DNA of 64,000 nucleotides from Dysgonomonas gadei ATCC BAA-286 (GTDB lineage Bacteria > Bacteroidota > Bacteroidia > Bacteroidales > Dysgonomonadaceae). Below are positions 41,095 to 49,542 of this stretch, in pieces. The stretch is taken from NCBI RefSeq assembly GCF_000213555.1, contig NZ_GL891985.1:1-64000 (forward strand), in the 5' to 3' direction. Position 1 is the first letter of the stretch. The number at the start of each line of letters is the position of its first letter. Made by a program: the position numbers and the translations under genes. Below the pieces are notes generated by a model that was not told the DNA's origin, did not search any database, and saw only the letters and a list, made by a program, of their open reading frames with translations.

Positions 41095-43308
41095 ATGAAA
41101 ACGATAAAACTATTTATAATATTACTACTTCTTCCCACACTGGCTTTCAGTAAAGACATATTGAAAGGATATATTTACGACGCTCAGAAGCAGCCTTTGA
41201 TAGGCGCCAGCGTACATTGGGAAAATTCCAAAACGAGTGTGCTCACTGACGAAAAAGGCTACTTTGAGATAAACGGTACGCCTCACAAGGATCATATGCT
41301 CGAAGTGAACTATATCGGCTTTAAAAATAAGGTCGTTCACATCCACGATTTTGCGGATATGCAGAATATAACACTGGATGAAGATAATGAATTGGGTGAG
41401 GTCATTATAGAAAAGACCCCTCCGGGAACGATTAAGTCCCGTACCAGCCTCTTGAATACCGAAAAGATAACAACCAAAGAACTGCATCGCGCCGCATGTT
41501 GTAATCTGTCCGAAAGTTTTGAAACCAACCCTTCGGTAGACGTATCGTTCAGTGATGCTGTGACAGGGGCAAAACAAATCCAGCTTTTAGGTTTGGCAGG
41601 AACATATGTGCAGACTCTAACTGAAAATTATCCGAACTTTCGCGGGCCGGCTTCTATTTATGGTTTGGACTATATTCCCGGCCCGTGGATGGAAAGCATA
41701 CAAATATCCAAAGGAGCAGCATCGGTGAAAAACGGCTATGAATCTATCACCGGGCAAATGAATGTGGAATACAAGAAACCGAATAGCGCCGATCCCCTCA
41801 GTCTGAATCTGTTTGCGAGTGATGCAGGCCGGTATGAAGGAAATGCCGACGCAGCCTTTATATTGAATGATAAGCTGAATACAGGCCTATTCCTCCATTA
41901 TTCGAATGAGTCGGCTTCACATGACGATAATGACGATAGCTTCCTGGATGCGCCGAAGAAGCATCAGTTCAATATGATGAACCGCTGGCATTATATGTCG
42001 GGACGCTATGCTTCCCAATTTGGTGTCCGTTTTGTGCAGGATTACCGTACCAGCGGACAGACAATGCATACCTTGACTCCGTCATCCCTGAATAAGGATA
42101 ACCCTTATGAAATAACGGTGAATGCAAACCGTGGAGAGTTCTATACAAAGAATTCTTATATTGTCGATGAAGAAAGAAATGGCAATGTGGCGCTGATATT
42201 CACAGGCTCATATCACGACCAGAAATCACAGTATGCAGCCAATAAATATAATGTGTACGGTAAAAATCTGTATGCCTCATTGATGTATGAAACCGGGCTT
42301 GGAAAGGCGCATCAACTAAGTGCAGGACTCAGTATGAACTGGGATAAATACAACCAGTCCATATATCTGGCACAGCCGATTACCAACCAGCCGGATCAGG
42401 AAACAACAACAGGCGGTTATCTCCAGTACACATTCAACAAGGATGACAAGTTTATCGCGCTGGCAGGTCTGCGTACCGATTACAGCTCCCTGCACGACAA
42501 AATGTTTGTAACTCCACGCCTACATCTGAAATATATGCCTGTAGAATGGCTGAACATGAGAGCCTCGGCAGGCAAAGGCTACCGGACTGTATTTGTTATG
42601 CCGGAGAATAGTTTCTATCTGGCCAGCAGCAGGAAGATAGAGATAGCCGATAATCTGAAGCAGGAATCGGCATGGAACTACGGTACAAGCATATCTTTCC
42701 ATATCCCGGTCAAAGGCGAAGAGCTTACTATCTCCGGAGAATGGTACCGTACCGACTTCGATAATCAGGTAGTAACAGACGTGGACAGCAACCCTCATGC
42801 AGTACAATTCTATAACCTGCAAGGAAAGTCATACGCCAATAGCTTCCAGATAGAGGCATCTTATCCTTTATTCAAAGGCTTCAATATACTGGGAGCTTAC
42901 CGTTGGACGGACGCGAAGACGAATTATGGCGGCAAGCTGATGAAGAAGCCTCTTGTCAGTGATTACAAGGCACTGGTTACAGCTTCATATGAAACCCCTT
43001 TAAGAAAATGGGTATTCGACCTCACATCTCAATTTAACGGTGGAGGGCGTATGCCTACTCCCTATGCAGCAAATCCGCTGTGGGATACCAGATTCGATTC
43101 GTTTACTATCCTGAATGCTCAGGTGACCAAGAACTTCCGAAACTGGAGTGTATATGTAGGTGCGGAAAATATAACTGACTTCAGGCAGAAGAATCCTATC
43201 ATATCTTCCGAGAATCCATTCGGAGATGATTTTGACGCTACAATGGTCTGGGGCCCTACAATGGGACGTAAGTTCTATGCCGGCCTGAGATATACTATAG
43301 GGAAGTAA
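41095..43308 (+). CDS. TonB-dependent outer-membrane receptor
   Basis: A 737-residue receptor: signal peptide MKTIKLFIILLLLPTLAFS, a carboxypeptidase-regulatory-like beta-sandwich (about 22-105; LKGYIYDAQKQPLIGASV), a plug domain (about 120-235; GAKQIQLLGLAGTYVQTL, SIQISKGAASV), then a beta-barrel to the C-terminus, ending YAGLRYTIGK. An unusual CC in the plug (HRAACCNLSESF) and the Cys-rich small protein 107 nt upstream suggest a metal or metal-chelate substrate. No SusD-like partner follows, so it is not a glycan system. TonB energy would come from genes elsewhere. Confidence 0.92.
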   Translation: MKTIKLFIILLLLPTLAFSKDILKGYIYDAQKQPLIGASVHWENSKTSVLTDEKGYFEINGTPHKDHMLEVNYIGFKNKVVHIHDFADMQNITLDEDNELGEVIIEKTPPGTIKSRTSLLNTEKITTKELHRAACCNLSESFETNPSVDVSFSDAVTGAKQIQLLGLAGTYVQTLTENYPNFRGPASIYGLDYIPGPWMESIQISKGAASVKNGYESITGQMNVEYKKPNSADPLSLNLFASDAGRYEGNADAAFILNDKLNTGLFLHYSNESASHDDNDDSFLDAPKKHQFNMMNRWHYMSGRYASQFGVRFVQDYRTSGQTMHTLTPSSLNKDNPYEITVNANRGEFYTKNSYIVDEERNGNVALIFTGSYHDQKSQYAANKYNVYGKNLYASLMYETGLGKAHQLSAGLSMNWDKYNQSIYLAQPITNQPDQETTTGGYLQYTFNKDDKFIALAGLRTDYSSLHDKMFVTPRLHLKYMPVEWLNMRASAGKGYRTVFVMPENSFYLASSRKIEIADNLKQESAWNYGTSISFHIPVKGEELTISGEWYRTDFDNQVVTDVDSNPHAVQFYNLQGKSYANSFQIEASYPLFKGFNILGAYRWTDAKTNYGGKLMKKPLVSDYKALVTASYETPLRKWVFDLTSQFNGGGRMPTPYAANPLWDTRFDSFTILNAQVTKNFRNWSVYVGAENITDFRQKNPIISSENPFGDDFDATMVWGPTMGRKFYAGLRYTIGK

Positions 43309-43310
43309 AC

Positions 43311-43395
43311 GAGCCCCCTCCCGGCCTCCCCCTTGGGGAGGTGTCCGGTATAGAGTCTCTCATGAAGCCCCTCCTTCGGAGGGGTTGGGGAGGCT
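43311..43395. repeat. C-rich/G-rich palindromic repeat at the end of the AlkD-like gene
   Basis: Contains CCTCCCCCTTGGGGAGG (43325-43341) and CCCCTCCTTCGGAGGGG (43368-43384), and the two ends (AGCCCCCTCCCGG and TTGGGGAGGCT) can also pair, giving a compound hairpin. It lies between the convergent receptor and AlkD-like genes, may serve as terminator for both, and overlaps the last codons of the latter. Related in style to 9437-9463. Confidence 0.75.
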
Positions 43396-44052
43396 ATAAT
43401 ACTCAAATTCGAATAGCAGACTATTATATGCTTCTTGCTTTATCAAGTTGTTATCATCCTTATATATAGATAACTTGTCCAGTATTATATCAGCTTCACT
43501 CTTTGATTGACGTCCTATGTGCTTCAATGCCAACGAGGCTGCATTGCGAAGAAACATATTATCTGAAATAACATCATCCCATATAAAGGTATAATCATTT
43601 GCAGACTGTTTATCTGCTTTCTTTATTAGAAACAGGCGGGCCAGAAGCCAATAGCCTGTTGTGCGGATACTCTCGTCTTTGCTGTTACTCCATCCCAAAG
43701 CCAGTTTACCGGCAAAAGGAAGGATTTGTAACAGATTAAGGGATAGTTGCTCCCTTATCTCCTGATTCGGAATCTCTGTAACCCATTTATTGGCGACGAC
43801 CTCTGTAAAGTCATCGGCAGGATAGAGGAGAGTCGCCAGTATTTTTAGTTCTCGGGTATCTTCTTTCCAGAGTATTTCAGCTAGCTCTGCATCAGGTTTG
43901 TAACGACCGGACAACTCTTTTATCTGCTGGATATTCAGTCCGAAATTCACTTTGTAAGATATGCCCCGCTGCCGCATACTGGTAGATGCGATACCGTTCA
44001 TGGCTTTGCGACAACGCTGACGGATATCTCTTATTATTTCTTCCTGTTGCAT
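43360..44052 (-). CDS. AlkD-like DNA alkylation repair protein (HEAT repeats)
   Basis: A 230-residue all-helical protein of the DNA alkylation repair (AlkC/AlkD) superfamily, made of HEAT-like helical pairs (KILATLLYPADDFTEVVANKWV, EIREQLSLNLLQILPFAGKLALGWS). AlkD removes bulky N3/N7-alkyl purines; I cannot confirm its catalytic Asp here, so a divergent role is possible. The final nine residues (PNPSEGGAS) are encoded by the palindromic repeat, suggesting the original C-terminus was replaced by repeat insertion. It overlaps no neighbour; the Dabb-domain gene ends 1 nt before its start. Confidence 0.78.
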   Translation of the reverse strand: MQQEEIIRDIRQRCRKAMNGIASTSMRQRGISYKVNFGLNIQQIKELSGRYKPDAELAEILWKEDTRELKILATLLYPADDFTEVVANKWVTEIPNQEIREQLSLNLLQILPFAGKLALGWSNSKDESIRTTGYWLLARLFLIKKADKQSANDYTFIWDDVISDNMFLRNAASLALKHIGRQSKSEADIILDKLSIYKDDNNLIKQEAYNSLLFEFEYYSLPNPSEGGAS

Positions 44053-44053
44053 T

Positions 44054-44353
44054 TTATCCCTCGTAATCTACCGCTTTTCTATCCATAACCGCTTCTCTGA
44101 TAAACGGAAGCACTGCCTGATGCAAAGGATGATTCTGATAGGTATCCAGCGCTTCTTTGCTTGATAACTCGGAATAGAGTACTACATCGAAATTTCCTCC
44201 TCCCAGAAAATCAATACCGACTTCTATTTTTAATAAGCCGTCGATTTTTCCGCTGAGGGCTTCCAGTTTTTCTTTTACCAGTCCGGCATTAGTTGCCTTG
44301 TTGTTTCCGTGGGCCTCGTCTTTGAGCTTCCACATTACAATATGCTTGATCAT
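44054..44353 (-). CDS. Dabb (stress-responsive A/B barrel) domain protein
   Basis: A 99-residue ferredoxin-like dimeric barrel: MIKHIVMWKLKDEA at the start, then LLKIEVGIDF, DVVLYSELSS and the NHPLHQAVLPFI end typical of the Dabb family. Members are small cytoplasmic proteins, sometimes enzymes of unusual chemistry, mostly of unknown role. It forms a minus-strand group with the lipoprotein gene upstream (17 nt) and the AlkD-like gene downstream (1 nt). Confidence 0.9.
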   Translation of the reverse strand: MIKHIVMWKLKDEAHGNNKATNAGLVKEKLEALSGKIDGLLKIEVGIDFLGGGNFDVVLYSELSSKEALDTYQNHPLHQAVLPFIREAVMDRKAVDYEG

Positions 44354-44370
44354 TATAGTTGAATTTAGTT

Positions 44371-44829
44371 TTACTTTTGTTTAATATAATCTTCCGGCAT
44401 CAGTTTTACTTCCGCGAAAAGCTTTCCGTCCATTGTGTAATATGCATAATAAACAATCATTTTGTTGTCTTTAAACATATCTATATCCTTCCCTGTTGTA
44501 CTCTGCAAAGCATAGGTGAGCATGGATTTTACATTTCTGGTAAATTCTTCTGCAGAAACAGTCGGAGCCTGAGTAAAAGTATAAGAATATTTATATTCTC
44601 TTTTAGACATGGCCTCCGCTTTATCCAATCTGATACCTCCCGGCATGGGCATAGGTGTTGTTTTATTGGTTTCTTCTGCCAGTTTTACGAACTTAGCATC
44701 AGGTGCATCGGCTTTATTTATTACTTTCTCAGTTTCGGAAGACGTTTCAGACTTAGTCTTCGATCCGCAACTTGTCGATACTCCTGTTATAAGAGTAGAG
44801 CAAAGGATAAATAATATAATCTTTTTCAT
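44371..44829 (-). CDS. Small lipoprotein of unknown function
   Basis: A 152-residue lipoprotein: signal MKKIILFILCSTLITGVSTSC with lipobox Cys21, then a Lys/Glu/Ser-rich linker and a mixed alpha/beta part (YKYSYTFTQAPTVSAEEFTRN, KMIVYYAYYTMDGKLFAEVKL). No family recognised. First gene of the minus-strand group with the Dabb and AlkD-like genes. Confidence 0.82.
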   Translation of the reverse strand: MKKIILFILCSTLITGVSTSCGSKTKSETSSETEKVINKADAPDAKFVKLAEETNKTTPMPMPGGIRLDKAEAMSKREYKYSYTFTQAPTVSAEEFTRNVKSMLTYALQSTTGKDIDMFKDNKMIVYYAYYTMDGKLFAEVKLMPEDYIKQK

Positions 44830-44905
44830 ATGCTTCTATTTTATAAAATGGGATAGGATTACGGCCTTAAAGATAGGTATTTGGTAATAAAGTAACAATC
44901 TTATC

Positions 44906-46192
44906 CTATAATTTGATGTCTGTAAAAAAACTTGCAAGTAAAAGTATATTCAGGAATGTCACAATAGATGCTATACCGTAGAGCCATATCTTAGTCCGCA
45001 GCGAATTCGCGTATTTACCCATTACCTTTTTCGATGACGTAAGCCGGACTTGCAGAAAGACTGTTACAGGTAGCTGCATACTCAATATTGCCTGCGATAT
45101 AATCAGCCCTTTGAACGGGTCGCCTATCATAAATATAATGATTAAAGCCACACCTAAGGAAATAAGTATTCCTATGCGGGAGTGTATGTCCTTTATATTG
45201 TATGGCTCATTATACATTCCCGCAAAGATAGAACCGGCTGCGATACCCGATGTCATGGATGACGATATTCCGGCCAGCAACAGCGCGACAGCAAATATAA
45301 CAACGGCATTACTGCCCAATAACGGTTGCAGAAGAGAATGTGCCTGTTGCAAATCGTCGACAATTACTCCCTGTTTGAAAAACGTAGATGCAGCCAGTAG
45401 TATCATGGCACTGTTTATCGCCCAGCCGATAAGCATCGAGAAGAACGTATCGAAAAACTCGTATTTCAGTTGTTTTTCCATCACTTTTTCGTCTTGCAGG
45501 TTCCATTGTCGGCTTTGTATAACTTCCGAGTGCAGGAACAGGTTGTGTGGCATCACTACGGCTCCGAGTACACTCATGATTATCAGCATGCTGCCTTCCG
45601 GCACAGACGGTACGACCCATGCTTTTGCCGCCTCACCCCATTCAATATCAACAAGGAACAGTTCGTATATAAAGGAAAGCCCAATCATGGAAACAAAGAA
45701 AATGATATAGCGTTCTATCTTCTTGTAGGGATTGGAGAACATCATTATAAATACAAAGACCGCGACAAATACTGCCCCTACTTTAATCGGCACATCTAAC
45801 AACATATTCAAGGCTATTGCCCCTCCCAGAATTTCGGCCAGTGATGTGGAAATGGATGCGCCTATCGCAGACCAGAGTACAATGCGTGAACCGGTCTTCG
45901 GCAAATATTTATTTGCGGCTTCCGATAGGCACAATCCTGTAACAATCCCCAGATGGGCAACATTATGCTGTAAAATAATCAGCATTATGGTGGATAGTGT
46001 AACCACCCACAACAGAGCGTAGCCGAATTCTGACCCTGCCGCAAAATTTGACGCCCAGTTACCGGGATCGATAAAACCGACGGTAACCAAAAGTCCGGGT
46101 CCGATATATTTCAATACCTCAAGAAGTCCCGATTTTTGTTTGGGATTGATTGTATTATAATCTTTCTTTATCTTCTTAAACAGGCTTTTCAT
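44906..46192 (-). CDS. NRAMP-family divalent metal transporter
   Basis: A 428-residue inner-membrane transporter with about eleven helices. The metal-site motifs of Mn/Fe-type NRAMPs are intact: IDPGNW in helix 1 (D42, N45) and VMPHNLFLHS in helix 6 (M214, H216). It would import Mn2+ or Fe2+ driven by protons. The presence of Met in helix 6 argues against the Mg- or Al-transporting branches. No adjacent regulator. A minus-strand TACCTTTG at 46276-46269, within a dispersed repeat, may be its -7 box. Confidence 0.94.
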   Translation of the reverse strand: MKSLFKKIKKDYNTINPKQKSGLLEVLKYIGPGLLVTVGFIDPGNWASNFAAGSEFGYALLWVVTLSTIMLIILQHNVAHLGIVTGLCLSEAANKYLPKTGSRIVLWSAIGASISTSLAEILGGAIALNMLLDVPIKVGAVFVAVFVFIMMFSNPYKKIERYIIFFVSMIGLSFIYELFLVDIEWGEAAKAWVVPSVPEGSMLIIMSVLGAVVMPHNLFLHSEVIQSRQWNLQDEKVMEKQLKYEFFDTFFSMLIGWAINSAMILLAASTFFKQGVIVDDLQQAHSLLQPLLGSNAVVIFAVALLLAGISSSMTSGIAAGSIFAGMYNEPYNIKDIHSRIGILISLGVALIIIFMIGDPFKGLIISQAILSMQLPVTVFLQVRLTSSKKVMGKYANSLRTKIWLYGIASIVTFLNILLLASFFTDIKL

Positions 46193-46261
46193 ATTCTTTC
46201 TTCACCAATTACTTTTTTATTCCTTTTATTCTGTGTTCAAAAATCCTTTGTAAATATGCAG

Positions 46262-46396
46262 AAGGTAACAAAGGTAACACATGTAACACTTTTTACTCAT
46301 TTGCTAATATGCTAATTTACAAATCTGCTAATTCATTTTTTCAAAGAGATATAAGCTAACAGCTAAAGGCTAAGAGCTATATACATAGATAAACTT
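46262..46396 (+). repeat. Composite dispersed repeat (GGTAACAAAGGTAACA ... AAGCTAACAGCTAAAGGCT)
   Basis: The full stretch parallels 61297-61415: AACAAAGG near the start, ACTCATTTGCTAAT, GCTAATTTACAAAT, then TCAAAGAG, AGCTAACAGCTAAA and ATATACATAGATAAA. The last part is the block also found at 40384-40440. It carries a minus-strand TACCTTTG. Confidence 0.8.
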
Positions 46397-46408
46397 TCCG
46401 GAATACCT

Positions 46409-47797
46409 TTACACATCTTTCTTCTTCCTGTCCCTTGCCGATGAAGCGTATACTCCGAATAAACATAATACAAGACAAATAACAAATGTTATCCGCATAC
46501 TACCGATAAATTGAGACGACAAGGCAGGCGACATCCTCACATTTCCTATCATTATCGAAATAGCCATAATAGCGATACCCATACTGAATGCCTGCCCCGT
46601 GAGACGCATTGTTCCCATAGTGGCCGAGGCCAGCCCGTAATGTTTCTTCTCTACCGAACTCATAATGATATTGGTATTGGGTGAGGAAAAAATACCGAAT
46701 CCCAGTCCTAATAATATAAGTATGCCTCCCAGATAATATAAGTTGGTAGTTTCGGTTATAAAGCATAATCCTACTAATCCTACAGCTATAATTCCCATAC
46801 CGAGCGTTGCCAGAAATGTCGCGGACATTTTGTCCGACAGACTTCCCGATTTAAGAGAAGCTACCGCCTGTACCACCGATTGCACGATAAGTATCAGTCC
46901 GGCATCGCGGGGCGACAGGCCACGCACATATTGCAGATAAAGACTGAGCATAAAGGATATGGCAAAAGTTGCCGAATAGTTAATCAGTGCCGAGAGGGAA
47001 GATAAGCGGAATACCCTGTTACCGAGAAATACCCTGATATTGAATACGGGGAATTCCTGTTTTTTCTCATATACAGCAAAGTAAAGGATAACAACGATAC
47101 CGATACCGATAAAAATGAATCCGCTGACATGAGGAAGTTCCGAAAAGCCATAGATCAAAGATGAAAGAGCCACGGCAAACAATATAGCCCCGACAGTATC
47201 GAACGTACTCTTTCCTTCCTCCTTCCAGTCGTCTTTAATTATCACTATGCCGCCGACAGCCACAATCAGGCTGAGTGCCGCCGATACAAAGAATATACTG
47301 TGCCAGTTGAAATACTGGGTAAGTATTCCTCCGATAAAAGGACCTGCAGCAAGGGAAAAATATACGGCCGCGGCAACCATACCCAGCGCTTTTCCCCGTT
47401 TTTCGGCAGGAACGGATGAGGTCAGTATAGCTGTACTTGTACCGAACATCATCGCACTGCCCACCCCGGCCAGAAAGCGGTATATGATAAGGCTTGTTCC
47501 CGTAGAGGCAAAGCCGCTTAAAACAGAAAATACAGTAAGTACAATGACGCCCCATACAAAAACCTTTCTGCGCCCTATCATATCGGCGATACGCGCGCAG
47601 GGTATCTGAAGTATAGCGGTGGACAACATATAGGAAGTCGGAACCCATCCCGACATGACCGCATCGAGTGATAAGTCGCTGTTTATGTACGGTAAAGCAA
47701 GGTTCAGAGCCGAACCCATGAATGGAACCAGAGAGGCCGACAGGCAGATAATGAATATCAGCGCGCCTGTACCTGTGTTATATGTTTTCTGTGTCAT
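46409..47797 (-). CDS. MFS drug/solute exporter, DHA2-like
   Basis: A 462-residue major facilitator with about 14 helices, as in the DHA2 (EmrB/QacA) group. NLALPYINSDL and WVPTSYMLSTAILQIPCARIADMIGRRKVF are the family's helix 1-2 and motif A regions. The start is the ATG at 47797, overlapping the amidotransferase stop codon in ATGA, which indicates translational coupling; a 16-codon extension inside the upstream gene is rejected. Substrate unknown. Confidence 0.9.
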   Translation of the reverse strand: MTQKTYNTGTGALIFIICLSASLVPFMGSALNLALPYINSDLSLDAVMSGWVPTSYMLSTAILQIPCARIADMIGRRKVFVWGVIVLTVFSVLSGFASTGTSLIIYRFLAGVGSAMMFGTSTAILTSSVPAEKRGKALGMVAAAVYFSLAAGPFIGGILTQYFNWHSIFFVSAALSLIVAVGGIVIIKDDWKEEGKSTFDTVGAILFAVALSSLIYGFSELPHVSGFIFIGIGIVVILYFAVYEKKQEFPVFNIRVFLGNRVFRLSSLSALINYSATFAISFMLSLYLQYVRGLSPRDAGLILIVQSVVQAVASLKSGSLSDKMSATFLATLGMGIIAVGLVGLCFITETTNLYYLGGILILLGLGFGIFSSPNTNIIMSSVEKKHYGLASATMGTMRLTGQAFSMGIAIMAISIMIGNVRMSPALSSQFIGSMRITFVICLVLCLFGVYASSARDRKKKDV

Positions 47798-48504
47798 ATA
47801 TTTTCTATAAACTTGTCCATCGCGGATTTTATCATCCGGTTGCATTCCTCTATATAATGAGTATTATTTCGTATATAATTTTCTGTCTGAATGTATTTTC
47901 CGTCCGTTAGTTCGTCTAATCCGTTGTCCAGCATTTCCGCATAACTTTTTTCTGTCACTTCGAGATGAAATTGCAAAGCCAGAACATTGTCTTTGTACAA
48001 AAATGCCTGGTTCTTACACGCTTCACTCGAGGCCAGCAAGCTTGCGTTAGTAGGAAGGTCGAAGGTATCTCCATGCCATTGGAAAACAATAGGTGATGTG
48101 TCCTCACAACCGAATAAGGCTTGCGCCCTGATATCGGAAAAAGTAACAGGCAGCCAGCCTATTTCTTTTTCCTTATTCGGATATACTTTCGCCCCTAAGG
48201 CTCCGGCTATGATTTGTGAACCCAGGCAAATACCCATAACAGCCTTGTCTGCATTTATAGCCTCTTTCACAAATGCTATTTCTTCTTTCAGCCACGGATA
48301 TTTATCCTCTTCATATGTGCCCATAGGGCCTCCCATAATGATGAGAAGATCGAATTCCGACAAATCAGGAAATTCGTAGTCTTCGTACATTTTGGTTGTG
48401 GAAAGGGTAAAATTGTTTTCATCTATCCATGTTCCAATATATCCAAGCCCTTCGAAGGGAACATGTTGTATGAAATGGATTCTGTAATTACTTTTATTTG
48501 CCAT
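47794..48504 (-). CDS. Class I glutamine amidotransferase-like protein
   Basis: A 236-residue protein starting at MANKSNYRIHFIQHVPFEG (an in-frame ATG at 48537 is an alternative). The nucleophile elbow GICLGSQ (Cys93), MGGPMGTYEEDKYPW near 57-70, and FHLEV (His180, Glu182) form the class I triad. No synthetase domain is attached, so it belongs to the free-standing GMP-synthase-like group, some of which act as gamma-glutamyl hydrolases. Coupled to the MFS exporter, which may export or protect against its product; inference only. Confidence 0.88.
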   Translation of the reverse strand: MANKSNYRIHFIQHVPFEGLGYIGTWIDENNFTLSTTKMYEDYEFPDLSEFDLLIIMGGPMGTYEEDKYPWLKEEIAFVKEAINADKAVMGICLGSQIIAGALGAKVYPNKEKEIGWLPVTFSDIRAQALFGCEDTSPIVFQWHGDTFDLPTNASLLASSEACKNQAFLYKDNVLALQFHLEVTEKSYAEMLDNGLDELTDGKYIQTENYIRNNTHYIEECNRMIKSAMDKFIENI

Positions 48505-48705
48505 AGAGATAGTATATGTCATTTTATATGAATGCATCTAAGCTGCGGGAGCAAAAGCAAAATCTGTTCGGTTTATCCCGGATCACGAAAACGCTTAATG
48601 TTATTGAACTCATAAAATTATCAAATTGTTTATACTTAAAAGAAATTTAATCGGACATTCTTCATTTCATGCTGTAAATCTTTACCATACCTCACGGTAA
48701 TCCCT

Positions 48706-48713
48706 TATCTTTG
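48706..48713 (+). promoter_or_regulatory. Probable -7 box for zupT
   Basis: TATCTTTG, 24 nt before the zupT start codon, with TTTA (48681-48684) 21 nt upstream as an imperfect -33 element. No Zur-type operator was recognised. Confidence 0.5.
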
Positions 48714-48737
48714 CAATCTTAACGTTTCAGGAGAATA

Positions 48738-49532
48738 ATGACCGAACAGAATATACTACTTGCATTTATACTTACAGCTATTGCCGGGCTATCAACTGGT
48801 ATAGGCAGCCTTATAGCGCTAATTGCCAAACATACGAATACAAAATTCCTGTGTGCGTCTCTGGGCTTTTCGGCAGGTATAATGTTGTACGTCTCATTTA
48901 TGGAGATGATGCCACAAGGCAAACTGGAACTGGTATCGGTCTATGGCGAGAAAATGGGGACACTCTATCTTATACTTGCTTTCTTCGCGGGTATTGCCCT
49001 CATAAATATGATTGACTTTGCAATTCCCAAGTCATTAAATCCGCATGAGATTCAAGGTGTGGAAGATATGGATAAAAAACGTTCGCTAAAGCGTACAGGC
49101 ATAGTAGTCGCCCTTTCCATTGCCATACATAATTTCCCTGAAGGTATCGCTACTTTTACGTCTGCGCTCGGCTCCCTTGATGTTGCCATCCCCATAACTA
49201 TCGCTATTGCCATACATAATATCCCCGAAGGAATAGCTGTCGCCGTGCCTATCTATCACGCTACGGGCAGCCGCAAAAAAGCATTCTGGCTATCGTTCGC
49301 TTCCGGTCTGGCCGAACCTTTCGGTGCGTTGATCGCATATTTCTTCCTCATGCAGTTCTGGACTCCAGCTATGAACGGGATTATTCTGGCTGCCGTGTCG
49401 GGAATTATGGTGTTCATCTCCCTCGACGAATTGCTGCCCAGTGCCGAGAAGTACGGAAAACACCATATTTCTATCATGGGATTGGTAGCAGGTATGTTGG
49501 TAATGGCTTTTAGTTTATATCTGTTTGTTTAA
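48738..49532 (+). CDS. zupT: ZIP-family zinc/divalent metal permease ZupT
   Basis: A 264-residue protein with eight predicted helices. The paired metal-site motifs HNFPEGIATF (helix 4) and HNIPEGIAVA (helix 5) are exact ZupT signatures; FMEMMPQGKLEL lies near helix 2-3. It imports zinc and other divalent cations across the inner membrane. Monocistronic; convergent with the acyltransferase gene 10 nt away. Confidence 0.95.
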   Translation: MTEQNILLAFILTAIAGLSTGIGSLIALIAKHTNTKFLCASLGFSAGIMLYVSFMEMMPQGKLELVSVYGEKMGTLYLILAFFAGIALINMIDFAIPKSLNPHEIQGVEDMDKKRSLKRTGIVVALSIAIHNFPEGIATFTSALGSLDVAIPITIAIAIHNIPEGIAVAVPIYHATGSRKKAFWLSFASGLAEPFGALIAYFFLMQFWTPAMNGIILAAVSGIMVFISLDELLPSAEKYGKHHISIMGLVAGMLVMAFSLYLFV

Positions 49533-49542
49533 AATTCCTTAT

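Noticed and set aside
44359..44814. 151-residue plus-strand ORF opposite the small lipoprotein gene
   Set aside because: The opposite strand encodes a clear lipoprotein signal and lipobox; this frame is antisense noise.
45111..45710. 199-residue plus-strand ORF opposite the NRAMP transporter
   Set aside because: It is an antisense shadow of a well-supported membrane protein and has no recognisable features.
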